Shown here in pieces: positions 55,386-63,962 of a stretch of 64,000 bases of DNA. The notes under the pieces are model-generated. The model was not told where the DNA came from. It saw nothing but the letters and a program-made list of their open reading frames with translations, and ran no database searches. Source of the stretch: Afipia clevelandensis ATCC 49720 (GTDB lineage Bacteria; Pseudomonadota; Alphaproteobacteria; Rhizobiales; Xanthobacteraceae); contig NZ_KB375281.1 in assembly GCF_000336555.1 (NCBI RefSeq), forward strand, positions 873,803-937,802, given 5' to 3'. Position numbers and translations under genes: made by a program. The stretch's first letter is position 1. Each line of letters starts with the position of its first letter.

Positions 55386-56342
55386 TTAAACATGGCGCAG
55401 GGCCTTGCTCCCCGTAGCGTCCCATGACAATCGGTTTGGCAGCCTGATTTCCTCATTTGAAGGAATAAGCAGCCGAGGGAAGATGTCTTTCACGCGCTGA
55501 ACGTATTCAAGGTCTCGATTGGCCCAGATGCGTGTCGCACGTTTTGCCAGCATCGCCCGATAACGCTCTCGCCGGGCAGACGGCTTTGTATTCTTTCTCA
55601 TGTGACGTTGATGTTCGGCCCGCAAAGTTTTGCGAATGGCGGCCTGAACCGCCTTAGCAACCTTACTACTAACGAAAGTCTGCGAAACATCGAAGCAACC
55701 GCGGAAAACCGCAGCCGGGTTGATAGCGGGGGTTTCGTCCGCAAAAGCGATACCGTAAATCCGTTCGATGTTTTCAGTCCCAAGCACGCGAAGCTCGTTT
55801 TTATGCACCGGCGGGCCACTCCAGTCGCGTTTCGACACGCGGTCGAAATAAAGAAGATTATCCAGCGAGCGTTCTGAGGTGTGCGCGTTCGGAACGTAGT
55901 ACACGCTACCGTTCTCAAAGGTGTTCATTATCCCGGCGGCGCGATTACGCATAATGAGATGTTGTCTGATCCAATCGGTTAGCTGGGCAAACGTCAAACG
56001 GTCGGACGTCCAATCAAATGAAAGGTCTAACCGGCGCAGAGTGCCCCCGCGTTCTCGTTGCCATAGGCCCAGCAATTCAAGCATCTCTCGTTGCGGGCAC
56101 TGAACCTTCACTACGAAGCCTATGATGTCATAGCGATAGGTCATCGCGTTCCATCGGCGCGTCATATCCATGCGGACACGCCGACCGTAAATCAGTTGAA
56201 GATTTTGACGGTCGCCCGCTTGAGGCGGCCCGGAAATAAAAACGTGAAGAGTATCGATGTAGGCGCTGAGCCAAGCGACATACCGGCTTAGGCCGGTGCA
56301 ATGCCGGACGCGTCGTTTTGTCGGTTCTGCAGCCCGCAACAT
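55386..56342 (-). CDS. possible replication-initiator-like protein
   Basis: A 318-residue basic protein not firmly identified. RRLDLSFDWTSD, NGSVYYVPNAHTSERSLDNLLYFDRVSKR and VHKNELRVLG echo the order of motifs in Rep_trans/phage gene II initiators (acidic strand, a Yxg...YdK-type segment, RxE). The C-terminal half is Arg/Lys-rich. The start at 56342 follows a GGGGG ribosome-binding site; the longer frame to 56465 begins with GTG and is less likely. It is divergent from the HTH gene at 56642. Confidence 0.6.
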   Translation of the reverse strand: MLRAAEPTKRRVRHCTGLSRYVAWLSAYIDTLHVFISGPPQAGDRQNLQLIYGRRVRMDMTRRWNAMTYRYDIIGFVVKVQCPQREMLELLGLWQRERGGTLRRLDLSFDWTSDRLTFAQLTDWIRQHLIMRNRAAGIMNTFENGSVYYVPNAHTSERSLDNLLYFDRVSKRDWSGPPVHKNELRVLGTENIERIYGIAFADETPAINPAAVFRGCFDVSQTFVSSKVAKAVQAAIRKTLRAEHQRHMRKNTKPSARRERYRAMLAKRATRIWANRDLEYVQRVKDIFPRLLIPSNEEIRLPNRLSWDATGSKALRHV

Positions 56343-56641
56343 ACTTGCCCCCAAAACGCTGACTAAAGCGTTCTCCCTGTCACTCCCTCTCGGGAGTCCA
56401 TTCCGGCACGCCAGCGGGAATTGGCGGTTCGGTCGGCCTGCTGAAGGCCATTTGTCGGGCGACACAAGGCGCTGTGTTGCGTTTTCGCCTAGAATTGCGC
56501 AAGCGCTGTTCGCGTCGTCACCGAACTATTGTAGCCTGCGCTCAGCGTTGTGAAAACGGTTCTAACAAAGGATGCGTGTCTGTGCGCATGCAACCAAAAC
56601 GGACAACCAATTCCGGCATGCCGGAACGAGAGGATAAACGC
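56343..56641. other. divergent promoter region between Rep-like and HTH genes
   Basis: About 300 bases. Both flanking genes read outward, so it should contain their promoters. Small open frames here have no recognisable product. I see no clear operator. Confidence 0.5.
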
Positions 56642-56947
56642 ATGGGTGCCAAGGACGACCACGATTGGTCCTACTACCGCGGTAGGCCAGCGCCAACGAT
56701 ACGGCGCATACCGAAGCGGCAGGCTGAGCACTCTCCGCCGCGCCGTCGTTTTCGACCTGAGAGGCTTCCTTCATTGAAATCGGAAGTTAAGCGGATGATT
56801 GCGGCGGAAGCTGACATGAGCTTGGACGACATCATGCATCGGCTGCGGCGCTTCGAGGTCACGGTATCGCGGACAACGGTCAGCGGCATCATGACCGAGT
56901 TCAGGCATTCCGTGCGCATCATGCGCGAGGCCGGGCTGCTGAAATAA
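56642..56947 (+). CDS. HTH-type small protein of the element
   Basis: A 101-residue basic protein. The N-terminus (MGAKDDHDWSYYRGRPAPTIRRIPKRQ) is unstructured. The C-terminal 55 residues form a predicted winged-helix/HTH (EVKRMIAAEADMSLDDIMHRLRRFEVTVSRTTVSGIMTEFRHSVRIMREAGLL), likely a DNA-binding regulator. The start at 56642 has AGAGGA seven bases upstream. A hairpin follows the stop. Confidence 0.68.
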   Translation: MGAKDDHDWSYYRGRPAPTIRRIPKRQAEHSPPRRRFRPERLPSLKSEVKRMIAAEADMSLDDIMHRLRRFEVTVSRTTVSGIMTEFRHSVRIMREAGLLK

Positions 56948-56949
56948 AA

Positions 56950-56987
56950 CGGCCCGACGTGCGTGGGGGTCACAGCACATCGGGCCG
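56950..56987 (+). terminator. hairpin after the HTH gene
   Basis: CGGCCCGACGTGC pairs with GCACATCGGGCCG, two bases past the stop codon. The stem is strong but no T-run follows, so termination may be factor-assisted. The next 220 bases to 57204 show no gene. Confidence 0.6.
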
Positions 56988-57204
56988 GATTGCCTGCCGC
57001 GCCGTTGGTTGCCAGCCGCAGACTCTAAGGAGAAGCGCAAACACCCTAGTAGTTTGCTCGTCACGCTCCGAAGGTAAGCAGAGCCACGAGTTGTCGCGGT
57101 TCGTTTCTATGAAGGGCCACTCACGACTGACGCCCCGCCAGCCTAGGTAATGTTAGACCTCGCTGGCCATTCGCCGGAGACCAGAGCGTATCCGGCGAAT
57201 TCGA

Positions 57205-58020
57205 TCACGCGGCCTTTGCCGCGCCTTTGTCCTTCAATTCCAACCCCAGCAAAGCGAAAGCCGATATGAACGGGCGATAAACAATCCGCTGCCCTTCGTT
57301 CTCCGCCATGCGGATAAGCTCGACCTCACGCCGCTCTTGGGCGAGAAGTTCAGCACGAAGCTCGGCCATCGCCTTGGCTTTGTCTTCTGCTGACATAGCG
57401 AGCGAAGGCTCAGGTAGCCGGTCGATTTCAGCATGGAGGCTTTCGCGGAATAGATCTGGAATGACGAAGTTCAGAATTGAAGCGATGGGCAGCTTGGTGG
57501 TGTACGATGCTGGATCGCTGAACTCGATACCGAACTTGCCGTGTCTGCTCGCATTGATCCGAGGCCGCGCATCGCCGGGAAGATTATCTAGCCACGCGTC
57601 GCATGCAGCCTTCTGTTCTGCGCGAGTCGGTGAAGCGTGGCGCACGCGCCGCAATTCAGCGTCGATGTCAGCAATGCGTTGGCGAGCGTCCGCAATCGCT
57701 GACAGGATCGTTTCGCCCCTGTCCAGCCGAACCCTCACATGCTTCGCGTCGACCACATCATGCTTCAAGGTTTCCTGAAACGCGCCGACCTGCGCCAGCA
57801 GTTGTGCCAGCGCATCGGCATGCTGCTTATGATCGGCCAGACTTCCTTGTAATCGCGAAATCTCAAATTCTATGGAAGCCGCGTCTGGAGGATTGTGCGG
57901 GAGCAGGCGGCGAAGCTGCGAAATGCGAGCAACAGTTGAGTCCACCAATACGGCTGCATCGTCTCGCCGCAAGCGCAACTCCAGAACCCGCGCCAGCGCT
58001 TTTTGTGTCAGGCCCGCCAT
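57205..58020 (-). CDS. terminase-coupled coiled-coil hypothetical protein
   Basis: A 271-residue largely helical protein, last gene of the terminase operon. Two helical stretches (about 5-140, ADIDAELRRVRHASP; and 205-245, AMAELRAELLAQERREVELIRM) flank a central globular part with FGIEFSDPASYTTKLPIASILNFVIPDLFRESL. I recognise no named phage protein. Its ATG overlaps the stop of the preceding gene by one base. It might help packaging or DNA handling. Confidence 0.75.
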   Translation of the reverse strand: MAGLTQKALARVLELRLRRDDAAVLVDSTVARISQLRRLLPHNPPDAASIEFEISRLQGSLADHKQHADALAQLLAQVGAFQETLKHDVVDAKHVRVRLDRGETILSAIADARQRIADIDAELRRVRHASPTRAEQKAACDAWLDNLPGDARPRINASRHGKFGIEFSDPASYTTKLPIASILNFVIPDLFRESLHAEIDRLPEPSLAMSAEDKAKAMAELRAELLAQERREVELIRMAENEGQRIVYRPFISAFALLGLELKDKGAAKAA

Positions 58021-58418
58021 CAGGCACCTGCCGTAATGTATGCCTGCTCAAGCCGCGCATTGCGGCGCGCGTATGCCGCGTCCGCATCCTGCGTGACCTG
58101 TGGCTGCGGTGCGGCCTGCGGCTTGATCTGCTCAGGCCCAGCCGATAGCGCATCTTGCCATGCGTCACTGAGGCGCTGCTTGTTTGCAAAGAAGCGTTCG
58201 GCGCGACCCGCATTGTCGGAGTCTGTGACGTAACCGGGCGCATGCCTCGGTACTGCGGGTGTCACGCTGTCCTGAACGACGAGGCGCTGCATGGCGTCGA
58301 GGCCATCAAGCATCGTAAAATCTGAGCGCAGAACTTCGCCGTCCTTCAGGACATCGTTGCCTTCCGCGTATCTCAGGAAGTTTCCGTTCGCATCGTAGAT
58401 TTTGGCTTTGCGTTTCAT
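58020..58418 (-). CDS. terminase-coupled hypothetical protein
   Basis: A 132-residue hydrophilic protein: MKRKAKIYDANGNFLRYAEGNDVLKDGEVLRSDFTMLDG at the N-terminus, then a Gln/Ala/Pro-rich end. It has no known domain. Its start overlaps the terminase stop (ATGA) and its stop overlaps the next start, so the three genes are translationally coupled. Confidence 0.75.
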   Translation of the reverse strand: MKRKAKIYDANGNFLRYAEGNDVLKDGEVLRSDFTMLDGLDAMQRLVVQDSVTPAVPRHAPGYVTDSDNAGRAERFFANKQRLSDAWQDALSAGPEQIKPQAAPQPQVTQDADAAYARRNARLEQAYITAGA

Positions 58419-59965
58419 AGTCGTCGTCCTCCTGTCATGTAGAAGTTGCGTTGCATTCGCTGGAACAGGCGAGCATCATCCTCACCGTCGGATACCCAGT
58501 TCATGCTGACGTCATAGGCGTATTTCTTCACCTGAATGTTGGTGAGCGCGCCTGCGACCACGTTAGCGACGTCGTCGTGCGCGCTGGGCGCGTGATCGAT
58601 GCTGTCCTTGCCGCTGCGTGCGGTGCGGCGTTCCAGCGATGAAAGCTGGGCGACGAGTCGCGGATGGTCGAGTAAGTCGACGCGCTTTGAATTGAGCAGC
58701 GGAAGGAAATCGCGGTACAGATCTGATTTTGGCTTGGCTGACTGCTCAAGCGTGATGCTGTTGCGCTTGAATGCTTCAACCGGAAATGCGCCCGCGAATT
58801 TATCGGACAGCGCCTTGGTGATGCCGTAGCTCTTGAGCGTAGCCGCAAAATCCTGCGCGACTTGTTCGGGGCTGAACGGCGGCTTCACTTCTCGGATACA
58901 GTCCAGCACGCCCATGCCGGTTTTCTTATCCTTGTGAGCAATTGCCAGCGTGAATGAGTCCTTGCCAGAGCCGCCAGCGGGATCGACGAAGGCTGAGTAG
59001 TTGACGCCTTGTTCTGGCGCGCGCTCTCGGATGCCTTCGCTGATGCAGGCTTCGACGGCTTCGCGGGAAATGAACGACTCAATGTCGTTTCGGAACTGGC
59101 CCAGCCATTCGGCGGCAGCGGATGCTGGGTCCTTCGCCATGGCTTCGTCAATGATGGACTGGTCGATCGTGGGGTTCATCGTGCGCGTCGGCGCTTGCCA
59201 GACAAGGACGTTGTCACCGTTCTTGCCATAGTGTTCGCGATGCGCGTCGTACAGCGCGCCGCGCTTGGCGTAAGGCGAAGATGCAACCAGCAACATGCTG
59301 TTGGGAAACTGAGCCATGCCGGGCTTAACGGCGGTAATGATCTCGGAGTCGGTGCTGGCTGCGTCCTCGTCACTGGCCATGAACGCGGCCTCGTCCAAAA
59401 GGCAGGCGACAATCGCGTAGCCGCGCAACGAGCGATGCGAAGCCGTGCCGACTTCAATGCTGATGTTGGTTGAAAGGTCGAAGCCTTCGGCCCAAGTGCG
59501 GGTCACCAACCGGCTGAGCGCGGGAACGCCAGTTAGCAACGCCGTGATGTAGCGTAAGATTGTCCGGGCTTGGCGGCGGTCGGACGCAACGATGAAGATT
59601 GTCCCGCGTTCGCCGGGGGCCAGGTATTTGCGGTACGAGTGAAAACAAGCGAGCCACACAGCGACGAGCGCGAGGATGAAACTCTTGCCCGACCGCCGTC
59701 CGCAGATGAGAAAGATTTCGCGAGCAACCGATGACGGGTTTTCAGTGCGGCCGGTGCATTCGCGGAAGATGCGGGCCTGCTCGCCTGACAGCGGCAATCC
59801 GAACAGAGCTTTCAAGAATGAGAACCATGCCGTCCAGCCTGCAGGGTTGCGCGAAAACCATGGGGCGAATAGCGCATCGTCAGCGATGGCATCGAGCAAC
59901 GTCAACGGCCCGGCTGGGTTGACCGCTCGGTGCGTCTGGCGCTGGTATCGGTTCGTTGAGGCCAT
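58415..59965 (-). CDS. phage terminase large subunit
   Basis: DNA-packaging motor ATPase and nuclease, 516 residues, full length. Walker A is LICGRRSGKS (86-95) and Walker B is IVACLLDEAAFM (Asp191-Glu192). The coupling motif is LLVASSPY, and the RNase H-like nuclease has FVDPAGGSGKDSF, LSDKFAG and AHDDVANVV. The ATPase and nuclease residues are all present, so the gene looks functional. No portal or capsid gene is near, so it would need a helper phage for procapsids. Confidence 0.92.
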   Translation of the reverse strand: MASTNRYQRQTHRAVNPAGPLTLLDAIADDALFAPWFSRNPAGWTAWFSFLKALFGLPLSGEQARIFRECTGRTENPSSVAREIFLICGRRSGKSFILALVAVWLACFHSYRKYLAPGERGTIFIVASDRRQARTILRYITALLTGVPALSRLVTRTWAEGFDLSTNISIEVGTASHRSLRGYAIVACLLDEAAFMASDEDAASTDSEIITAVKPGMAQFPNSMLLVASSPYAKRGALYDAHREHYGKNGDNVLVWQAPTRTMNPTIDQSIIDEAMAKDPASAAAEWLGQFRNDIESFISREAVEACISEGIRERAPEQGVNYSAFVDPAGGSGKDSFTLAIAHKDKKTGMGVLDCIREVKPPFSPEQVAQDFAATLKSYGITKALSDKFAGAFPVEAFKRNSITLEQSAKPKSDLYRDFLPLLNSKRVDLLDHPRLVAQLSSLERRTARSGKDSIDHAPSAHDDVANVVAGALTNIQVKKYAYDVSMNWVSDGEDDARLFQRMQRNFYMTGGRRL

Positions 59966-60296
59966 GACGGGCCGCGCTCTCCGAACCCCTGACTAAGGGG
60001 CGTGAGGGGCGACAGACTCATACCTGCGAACGGTTCGCAAGTCCTATTTGGGGATAACCGATTGGTTTTAGACAGTTTTTCCCTGTCGAGGCCGACGAGA
60101 GGCCATACGAGCCGGGGCGCGGGGTCGGCCCGGCGGAGGCCGAAAAACGCACCCAGACCCCGTTTCTGGCCGTTTGTCCGCATGGACGGCCTATCTAGGT
60201 GCCCGGGGGGGGGCAGCCGGGCAGCCGCCGGACCTACCAAGAGGCGGTCTTGAGCCAAGAGTACAACTCGTGCGGGTCCGGAAAGCCGCTATTCCG
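59966..60296. other. 330-base gap with a G9 tract
   Basis: No supported gene. A run of nine G (60205-60213) lies in the middle. On the minus strand, open frames on either side of it are in different phases. None gives a recognisable protein, but a decayed or phase-variable small gene cannot be excluded. Confidence 0.45.
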
Positions 60297-60629
60297 TCAA
60301 CCGCCGGTAGCCGTGATCTCGACCGGCACTTCCAATCCCTCCGGCCATTGCCCCGCCGCCTTGAGCCGCTCAATTTCCCTTCGCAGGCCGACCTTCACCG
60401 CAGAGGGCAGCCGCGCCGCTTCGGCCAACGGTATGATTTCGATCAACGACCGCGTGTGCATCCGCGAGCTTTTCTTTCGCACGAGGTCGAGAACCTTGAT
60501 GCTCACACCATCGAATTTATCGACGGCAACAGCGTAGCCAATCTCTTCAAAATGGTGCAGTTCGCCCGGTGGCGGGTGAATGCGGCTCGAATAGAATGGC
60601 GGATGCTCAACCTGAGGCAGCTCTGACAT
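60297..60629 (-). CDS. hypothetical element protein
   Basis: A 110-residue soluble protein: GYAVAVDKFDGVSIKVLDLVRKKSSRMHTRSLIEIIPLAEAARLPSAV in the middle, ending EVPVEITATGG. No domain recognised. The start has AAGGGA upstream. It follows the small gene at 60640 by 10 bases and may be co-transcribed with it. Confidence 0.65.
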   Translation of the reverse strand: MSELPQVEHPPFYSSRIHPPPGELHHFEEIGYAVAVDKFDGVSIKVLDLVRKKSSRMHTRSLIEIIPLAEAARLPSAVKVGLRREIERLKAAGQWPEGLEVPVEITATGG

Positions 60630-60639
60630 TCTGGGTCCC

Positions 60640-60861
60640 TTAAAACGGTGTGAAGTCCTTCAGAAACTTTCCTTGCGCACCATGCTTTAGGTGCAGCGAT
60701 GTCGGCGTCATCACGCCTTCGCCAAGCTCAACGATGGCAAACTCATGGGCTGCGCGGGCGGCATCGCTCCAGCTTCCCACTTCAAGAACCTTAGACAGAT
60801 ACGGCTCTAACTCGCCTTGGCGATACAACGAGGCAACATAAGGTTCGGGTACAGAGGTCAT
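60640..60861 (-). CDS. hypothetical element protein
   Basis: A 73-residue protein with SWSDAARAAHEFAIVELGEGVMTPTSLHLKHG. The text resembles short islands' host-interaction proteins, but no family is recognised. A TTGGAG ribosome-binding site lies before the ATG at 60861. Confidence 0.62.
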   Translation of the reverse strand: MTSVPEPYVASLYRQGELEPYLSKVLEVGSWSDAARAAHEFAIVELGEGVMTPTSLHLKHGAQGKFLKDFTPF

Positions 60862-60925
60862 GTGGCGTTCTCCAATAGAGCGGCGATGAAGAACAATATG
60901 GGCAACGACCGTCAGCCGTGCAAAT

Positions 60926-61438
60926 CTATCTAACCGGTCTAATGATGCGGCGAGGCCGCGACTCCGAGCCGTTCGCTACTGCTGCAATAGCTTCATTGAT
61001 CCGGCGCGCGGGCAGCGGTTCGTCGCGCTCAGGCTCAGCATCGACAACGTCCGGCTCGGACGCGTTGCCGTTGGCGGCGTGATAGCCTTCGAGCGGAGAG
61101 GGGCCGACATGCTTGGGTCTACGCTTCAGCCCGAGCGTGCTGAGCAGGCGCATCAGCGTGTTCACCACCGGCATGTAGCTTTCCAAGTCCAGCTTCTCGC
61201 CATCGGCCATTCTGGACTCATGCTGTTCGGCAGCGACGACCAACGATGCAGCGCGCCGGGCTAGGATGAGTTCGGCCTCGCTCATGGCGTCACTGCCCCC
61301 GAGGTCGCTGACAATGGAGCCGAGGACTTCCCGGTAGCGCCGGGCGACTAGACTTCGTTCGTCAACACGCTCTAGGAATAGCTGCTTGCCCGTTGTCACA
61401 CGGGTTCTGGTTGTCCGGCTAAGTGATTTGTTTGACAT
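60926..61438 (-). CDS. hypothetical protein, possible small packaging subunit
   Basis: A 170-residue, mostly helical protein: MSEAELILARRAASLVVAAEQHESRMADGEKLDLESYMPVVNTLMRLLSTLGLKRRPKHV (about 51-110). A disordered acidic part and an Arg-rich end (SRPRRIIRPVR) follow. The YxxxxNxLxRLLxxLGLxRR pattern occurs in proteins next to phage large terminases. A small-terminase-like role is a guess based on that and on position. Confidence 0.62.
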   Translation of the reverse strand: MSNKSLSRTTRTRVTTGKQLFLERVDERSLVARRYREVLGSIVSDLGGSDAMSEAELILARRAASLVVAAEQHESRMADGEKLDLESYMPVVNTLMRLLSTLGLKRRPKHVGPSPLEGYHAANGNASEPDVVDAEPERDEPLPARRINEAIAAVANGSESRPRRIIRPVR

Positions 61439-61991
61439 CGCTTTTCCCAGTCACGAATGGCGGTTTCGACGCACGTAAGTGCTAAGAACCGAGCCAAAAA
61501 AGCAAGTCCACGCAGGAAAGGCCCGTTTTGTTGGGCTTCTGCGTTTCCGCCTCATGATACGAAATCAGAAGACCGGGAATTCCGGCATGCCCGCATGGGG
61601 ATAAGTCCGGTCGCGGAAGCAATGTTCGCGGGTTGGCATGCTTTTGAGGGCTTTCGGCGTTTTGGGCGTCTGTTGATAAGCGCAGGTTTTGGAGCCGATG
61701 GTCTCGGATTTTATCCTGCTAGGTCTGTCGGTTAGGTGGGTGAGCTATGTCCCGCCACTATGCGCATGCGCCTTCGGCGTGTTCGCGGATTTGGCCGTTT
61801 TGGGGCTGTTCGTGGATATGGGCTTGGGTTTGGCTTGGTGAGCGCTGGTCGGCGGGTTCTTGGGGGTAGTTTTTCGGGTGCCGAAGGTGGCGGGCAGGGC
61901 CAGGTCGATTGTCTAACCTTAGGCGAGATCGCGCCAAAAATGGAACATCTTGTTCCCGCTAGCTTGAGCCTTTCAAACAAGGGGGATAGCG
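61439..61991. other. 550-base non-coding region with strong G/T strand bias
   Basis: No supported gene. From about 61620 to 61900 the plus strand is markedly rich in G and T, with repeated GTTTTGGG, GTTTTGGAG, GTTTTGGGGC and GGTTTGGC words and a perfect palindrome GCGCATGCGC (61762-61771). It could hold a replication origin or packaging site of the element, or divergent promoters for its neighbours. Confidence 0.45.
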
Positions 61992-62270
61992 ATGCAGCTT
62001 ACATTTGAACGTTTCGACGCCCGCCGCCTGAACTTCATCGATATTTTTGACGAGGACTCAGGCAAGCGTGTGGGCCGTATCCGCACCAATGGTACCGGTT
62101 TCACCAACTCCGGTGGCATCGAGATTGAACTGTTCGACGGAAAATACAGCGCAAACGTTTCGACCTATCGAGAATGCTGGGGCTTCGTTCGCGGTGTACA
62201 ATGCGTTTTGCGACATCTGACGTTCGCAACGGATGACGGCGTCCGAATGAAAGAGCTGACAGCCGCCTAG
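61992..62270 (+). CDS. hypothetical element protein
   Basis: A 92-residue protein with beta-rich text: LTFERFDARRLNFIDIFDEDSGKRVGRIRTNG then GGIEIELFDGKYSANVSTYRECWGFVRGVQCVL. No domain recognised. A very good ribosome-binding site (AAGGGGG, seven bases upstream) supports expression. It is the only plus-strand gene in the right part of the element and is convergent with the excisionase. Confidence 0.68.
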   Translation: MQLTFERFDARRLNFIDIFDEDSGKRVGRIRTNGTGFTNSGGIEIELFDGKYSANVSTYRECWGFVRGVQCVLRHLTFATDDGVRMKELTAA

Positions 62271-62272
62271 GC

Positions 62273-62482
62273 TCAGCCCCTTGCCATTCTCATGATTTCC
62301 GCGTGGCTGTAGTAGACGCCGCCGCCGGGAACGTCCTTGATCGGCGTGAGCATACCAGCTTTTTCGCGCCGGATAATGGTCGACATGGATAGTCCTAAAA
62401 TGGCCATCGCTTCCTTGCGCGGATAGCGAAGGCGTATCGGGCGGCGCTTGTATTGCTTAAGTTTGATAGGGGCGTCAGTCAT
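62273..62482 (-). CDS. AlpA/Xis-like excisionase, MerR-type HTH
   Basis: A 69-residue DNA-binding protein. The HTH is YPRKEAMAILGLSMSTIIRREKAGML, followed by a wing with GGGVYYSHAEIMRM, as in AlpA regulators and excisionases. It lies 10 bases downstream of the integrase in the same direction, suggesting that it controls excision or integrase expression. The start at 62482 has GAGGA upstream. Confidence 0.82.
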   Translation of the reverse strand: MTDAPIKLKQYKRRPIRLRYPRKEAMAILGLSMSTIIRREKAGMLTPIKDVPGGGVYYSHAEIMRMARG

Positions 62483-62492
62483 CACACAGTCC

Positions 62493-63788
62493 TCAATGCG
62501 AAGTTGGCTGCGCTGTCACGGGCCGCTGTATTCTCCGGGGTTTCCGAACGTGCCGGTTAGCCGTCACGATTTTTAGGATCAGCTTAGCCAATTGCTCTAG
62601 AGCAGCCGACTTCTCATCCTCGTAATCATAGAGGTTATAAACTCGCTGAATGCCGACCACCTTATGGCCGATGGCGCGTTCGGCTGTTTGATCGCTGACT
62701 TTCGCCTCGCTCATCAGGGTGCGCGCCGTGCGCCGAATGTCATGAACAGTCCAGTGGTCCATATCAGGCGCGCGCCGATGCAGCCGTTGCTCGAACTTTG
62801 CCTTGGACTCGCTCCAAGTGTTGAAAGGACCTTTGCCGCGGCGTGCGGGAAACACATAAGGGTTGCCAGCAACGGGAATGAGTTCTTCGATGATGTCCAG
62901 CGCGAGTTGCGGCAGTTTCACTCTGCCGATGTTACCTTTTTCCTTGGCGTACTCGTTCGGTGGAATAGTCCAGACGCCGTCAACGATGTCGCTGTAGCGC
63001 ATCATGCTGACTTTCTCTTTGCGCTGACCGGTTAGCAGGAGCATCCGAACAAGTGCTCCATAGACGCCGAATTCTTTTGCTTCCGTCCAGATGGCGCGGA
63101 TTTCGTCCTTCGTTAGGACGCGCTGTCGTGGCGTGTTTTCCGAACGGTTCATGCCCCGAACGATAGGCGAAACGAAGTCATGATCGGTCGTCATGTACCA
63201 GTTCGCCATTTTGCGGATGATGGCGAGAACCATGTCCGCCTGACGCTTGCCGTTCCAGACCTTCTTATTGTTACGCTTCGCGCGCGCCGCGACGCTGTCC
63301 TCAATGCTGTCGAGTAGCTTGCTGACGTCGCGGCGGTTGATGTCCTTAAAGTTCCGTTCCCCCCAAACCGGGAGAACGTACTTATCTAACATGCGCTGGA
63401 TTTCATCCCGCGACTTGAGGTTCTTCGACTCCACCCAACGCTTCATGAAGTTTTTCGCGACCGCGTTGGTCGTATCGTCGTTGCTGACGACGGTCACCGG
63501 GTTCAGTGCGGCCTGCGGGTTCTTCAGGAACTGGTGTGCCGCCTCACGGGCTGCCGCGACGTCCATCGCCGGGAAGTGCCCCAGTTTGAATGACGAGGTG
63601 CAGCCATGCTCCCGGTGGCGCACGCGCCAAGTCTTGGTGACCTTCCGCTGGCCGCCCGAGATGTTCAGATAGAGACCGCGCTGGGTATCGTTGACGACAA
63701 GGCTGCGCCCGGCCACAGGCTTCAAAGCCGCAACGCGCTCATCCGTCAGGCCCCGAGGCCGGGATTTTTTCTTAGCAGGCGAAGACAT
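62493..63788 (-). CDS. tyrosine integrase (P4-type, DUF4102)
   Basis: Site-specific recombinase of 431 residues inserting the element in tRNA-Lys. The N-terminal DUF4102 arm-binding domain (about 12-90) is followed by a core-binding domain (110-205). The catalytic domain carries Arg256 in LLTGQRKEK, His349-x-x-Arg352 in TVHDIRRTARTLM, His375 in AIGHKVVG and the nucleophile Tyr384 in RVYNLYDY. All residues are intact, so it is likely active. It lies 175 bases from attR. Confidence 0.94.
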   Translation of the reverse strand: MSSPAKKKSRPRGLTDERVAALKPVAGRSLVVNDTQRGLYLNISGGQRKVTKTWRVRHREHGCTSSFKLGHFPAMDVAAAREAAHQFLKNPQAALNPVTVVSNDDTTNAVAKNFMKRWVESKNLKSRDEIQRMLDKYVLPVWGERNFKDINRRDVSKLLDSIEDSVAARAKRNNKKVWNGKRQADMVLAIIRKMANWYMTTDHDFVSPIVRGMNRSENTPRQRVLTKDEIRAIWTEAKEFGVYGALVRMLLLTGQRKEKVSMMRYSDIVDGVWTIPPNEYAKEKGNIGRVKLPQLALDIIEELIPVAGNPYVFPARRGKGPFNTWSESKAKFEQRLHRRAPDMDHWTVHDIRRTARTLMSEAKVSDQTAERAIGHKVVGIQRVYNLYDYEDEKSAALEQLAKLILKIVTANRHVRKPRRIQRPVTAQPTSH

Positions 63789-63800
63789 CTGCGGACCGGA

Positions 63801-63819
63801 TTTGGCTCTTTTTTGGCTC
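63801..63819 (+). repeat. right arm-type repeat TTTGGCTCTTTTTTGGCTC
   Basis: Identical to the left copy at 52600-52618. A third unit, GGCAC after T5 (63820-63829), continues the 10-11-base spacing. It lies just upstream of the integrase start, so it may also regulate the gene. Confidence 0.6.
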
Positions 63820-63962
63820 TTTTTGGCACCGCCACGGACCTAAACCGATGATTTGGCGTGAGTAGCGATGACAAAGTAATTCGAGCCAAGTATTTGATTT
63901 ATTGAGCGTCCGCGCAATCGCTTTGACCCCTCATGGTAAAGGGGGACAGTGCCTAAATTCTA

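Noticed and set aside
59902-60258. 118-codon minus-strand frame upstream of the terminase
   Set aside because: Overlaps the terminase start, is Pro/Arg-rich and has no homology pattern I recognise.
61736-62008. 90-codon plus-strand frame before the gene at 61992
   Set aside because: Gly/Arg-rich translation of the G/T-skewed region, overlapping a gene with a far better ribosome-binding site.
52532-63962. CRISPR array within the element
   Set aside because: No regularly spaced direct repeats of 25-40 bases with unique spacers are visible; only the two arm-type and the att repeats occur.
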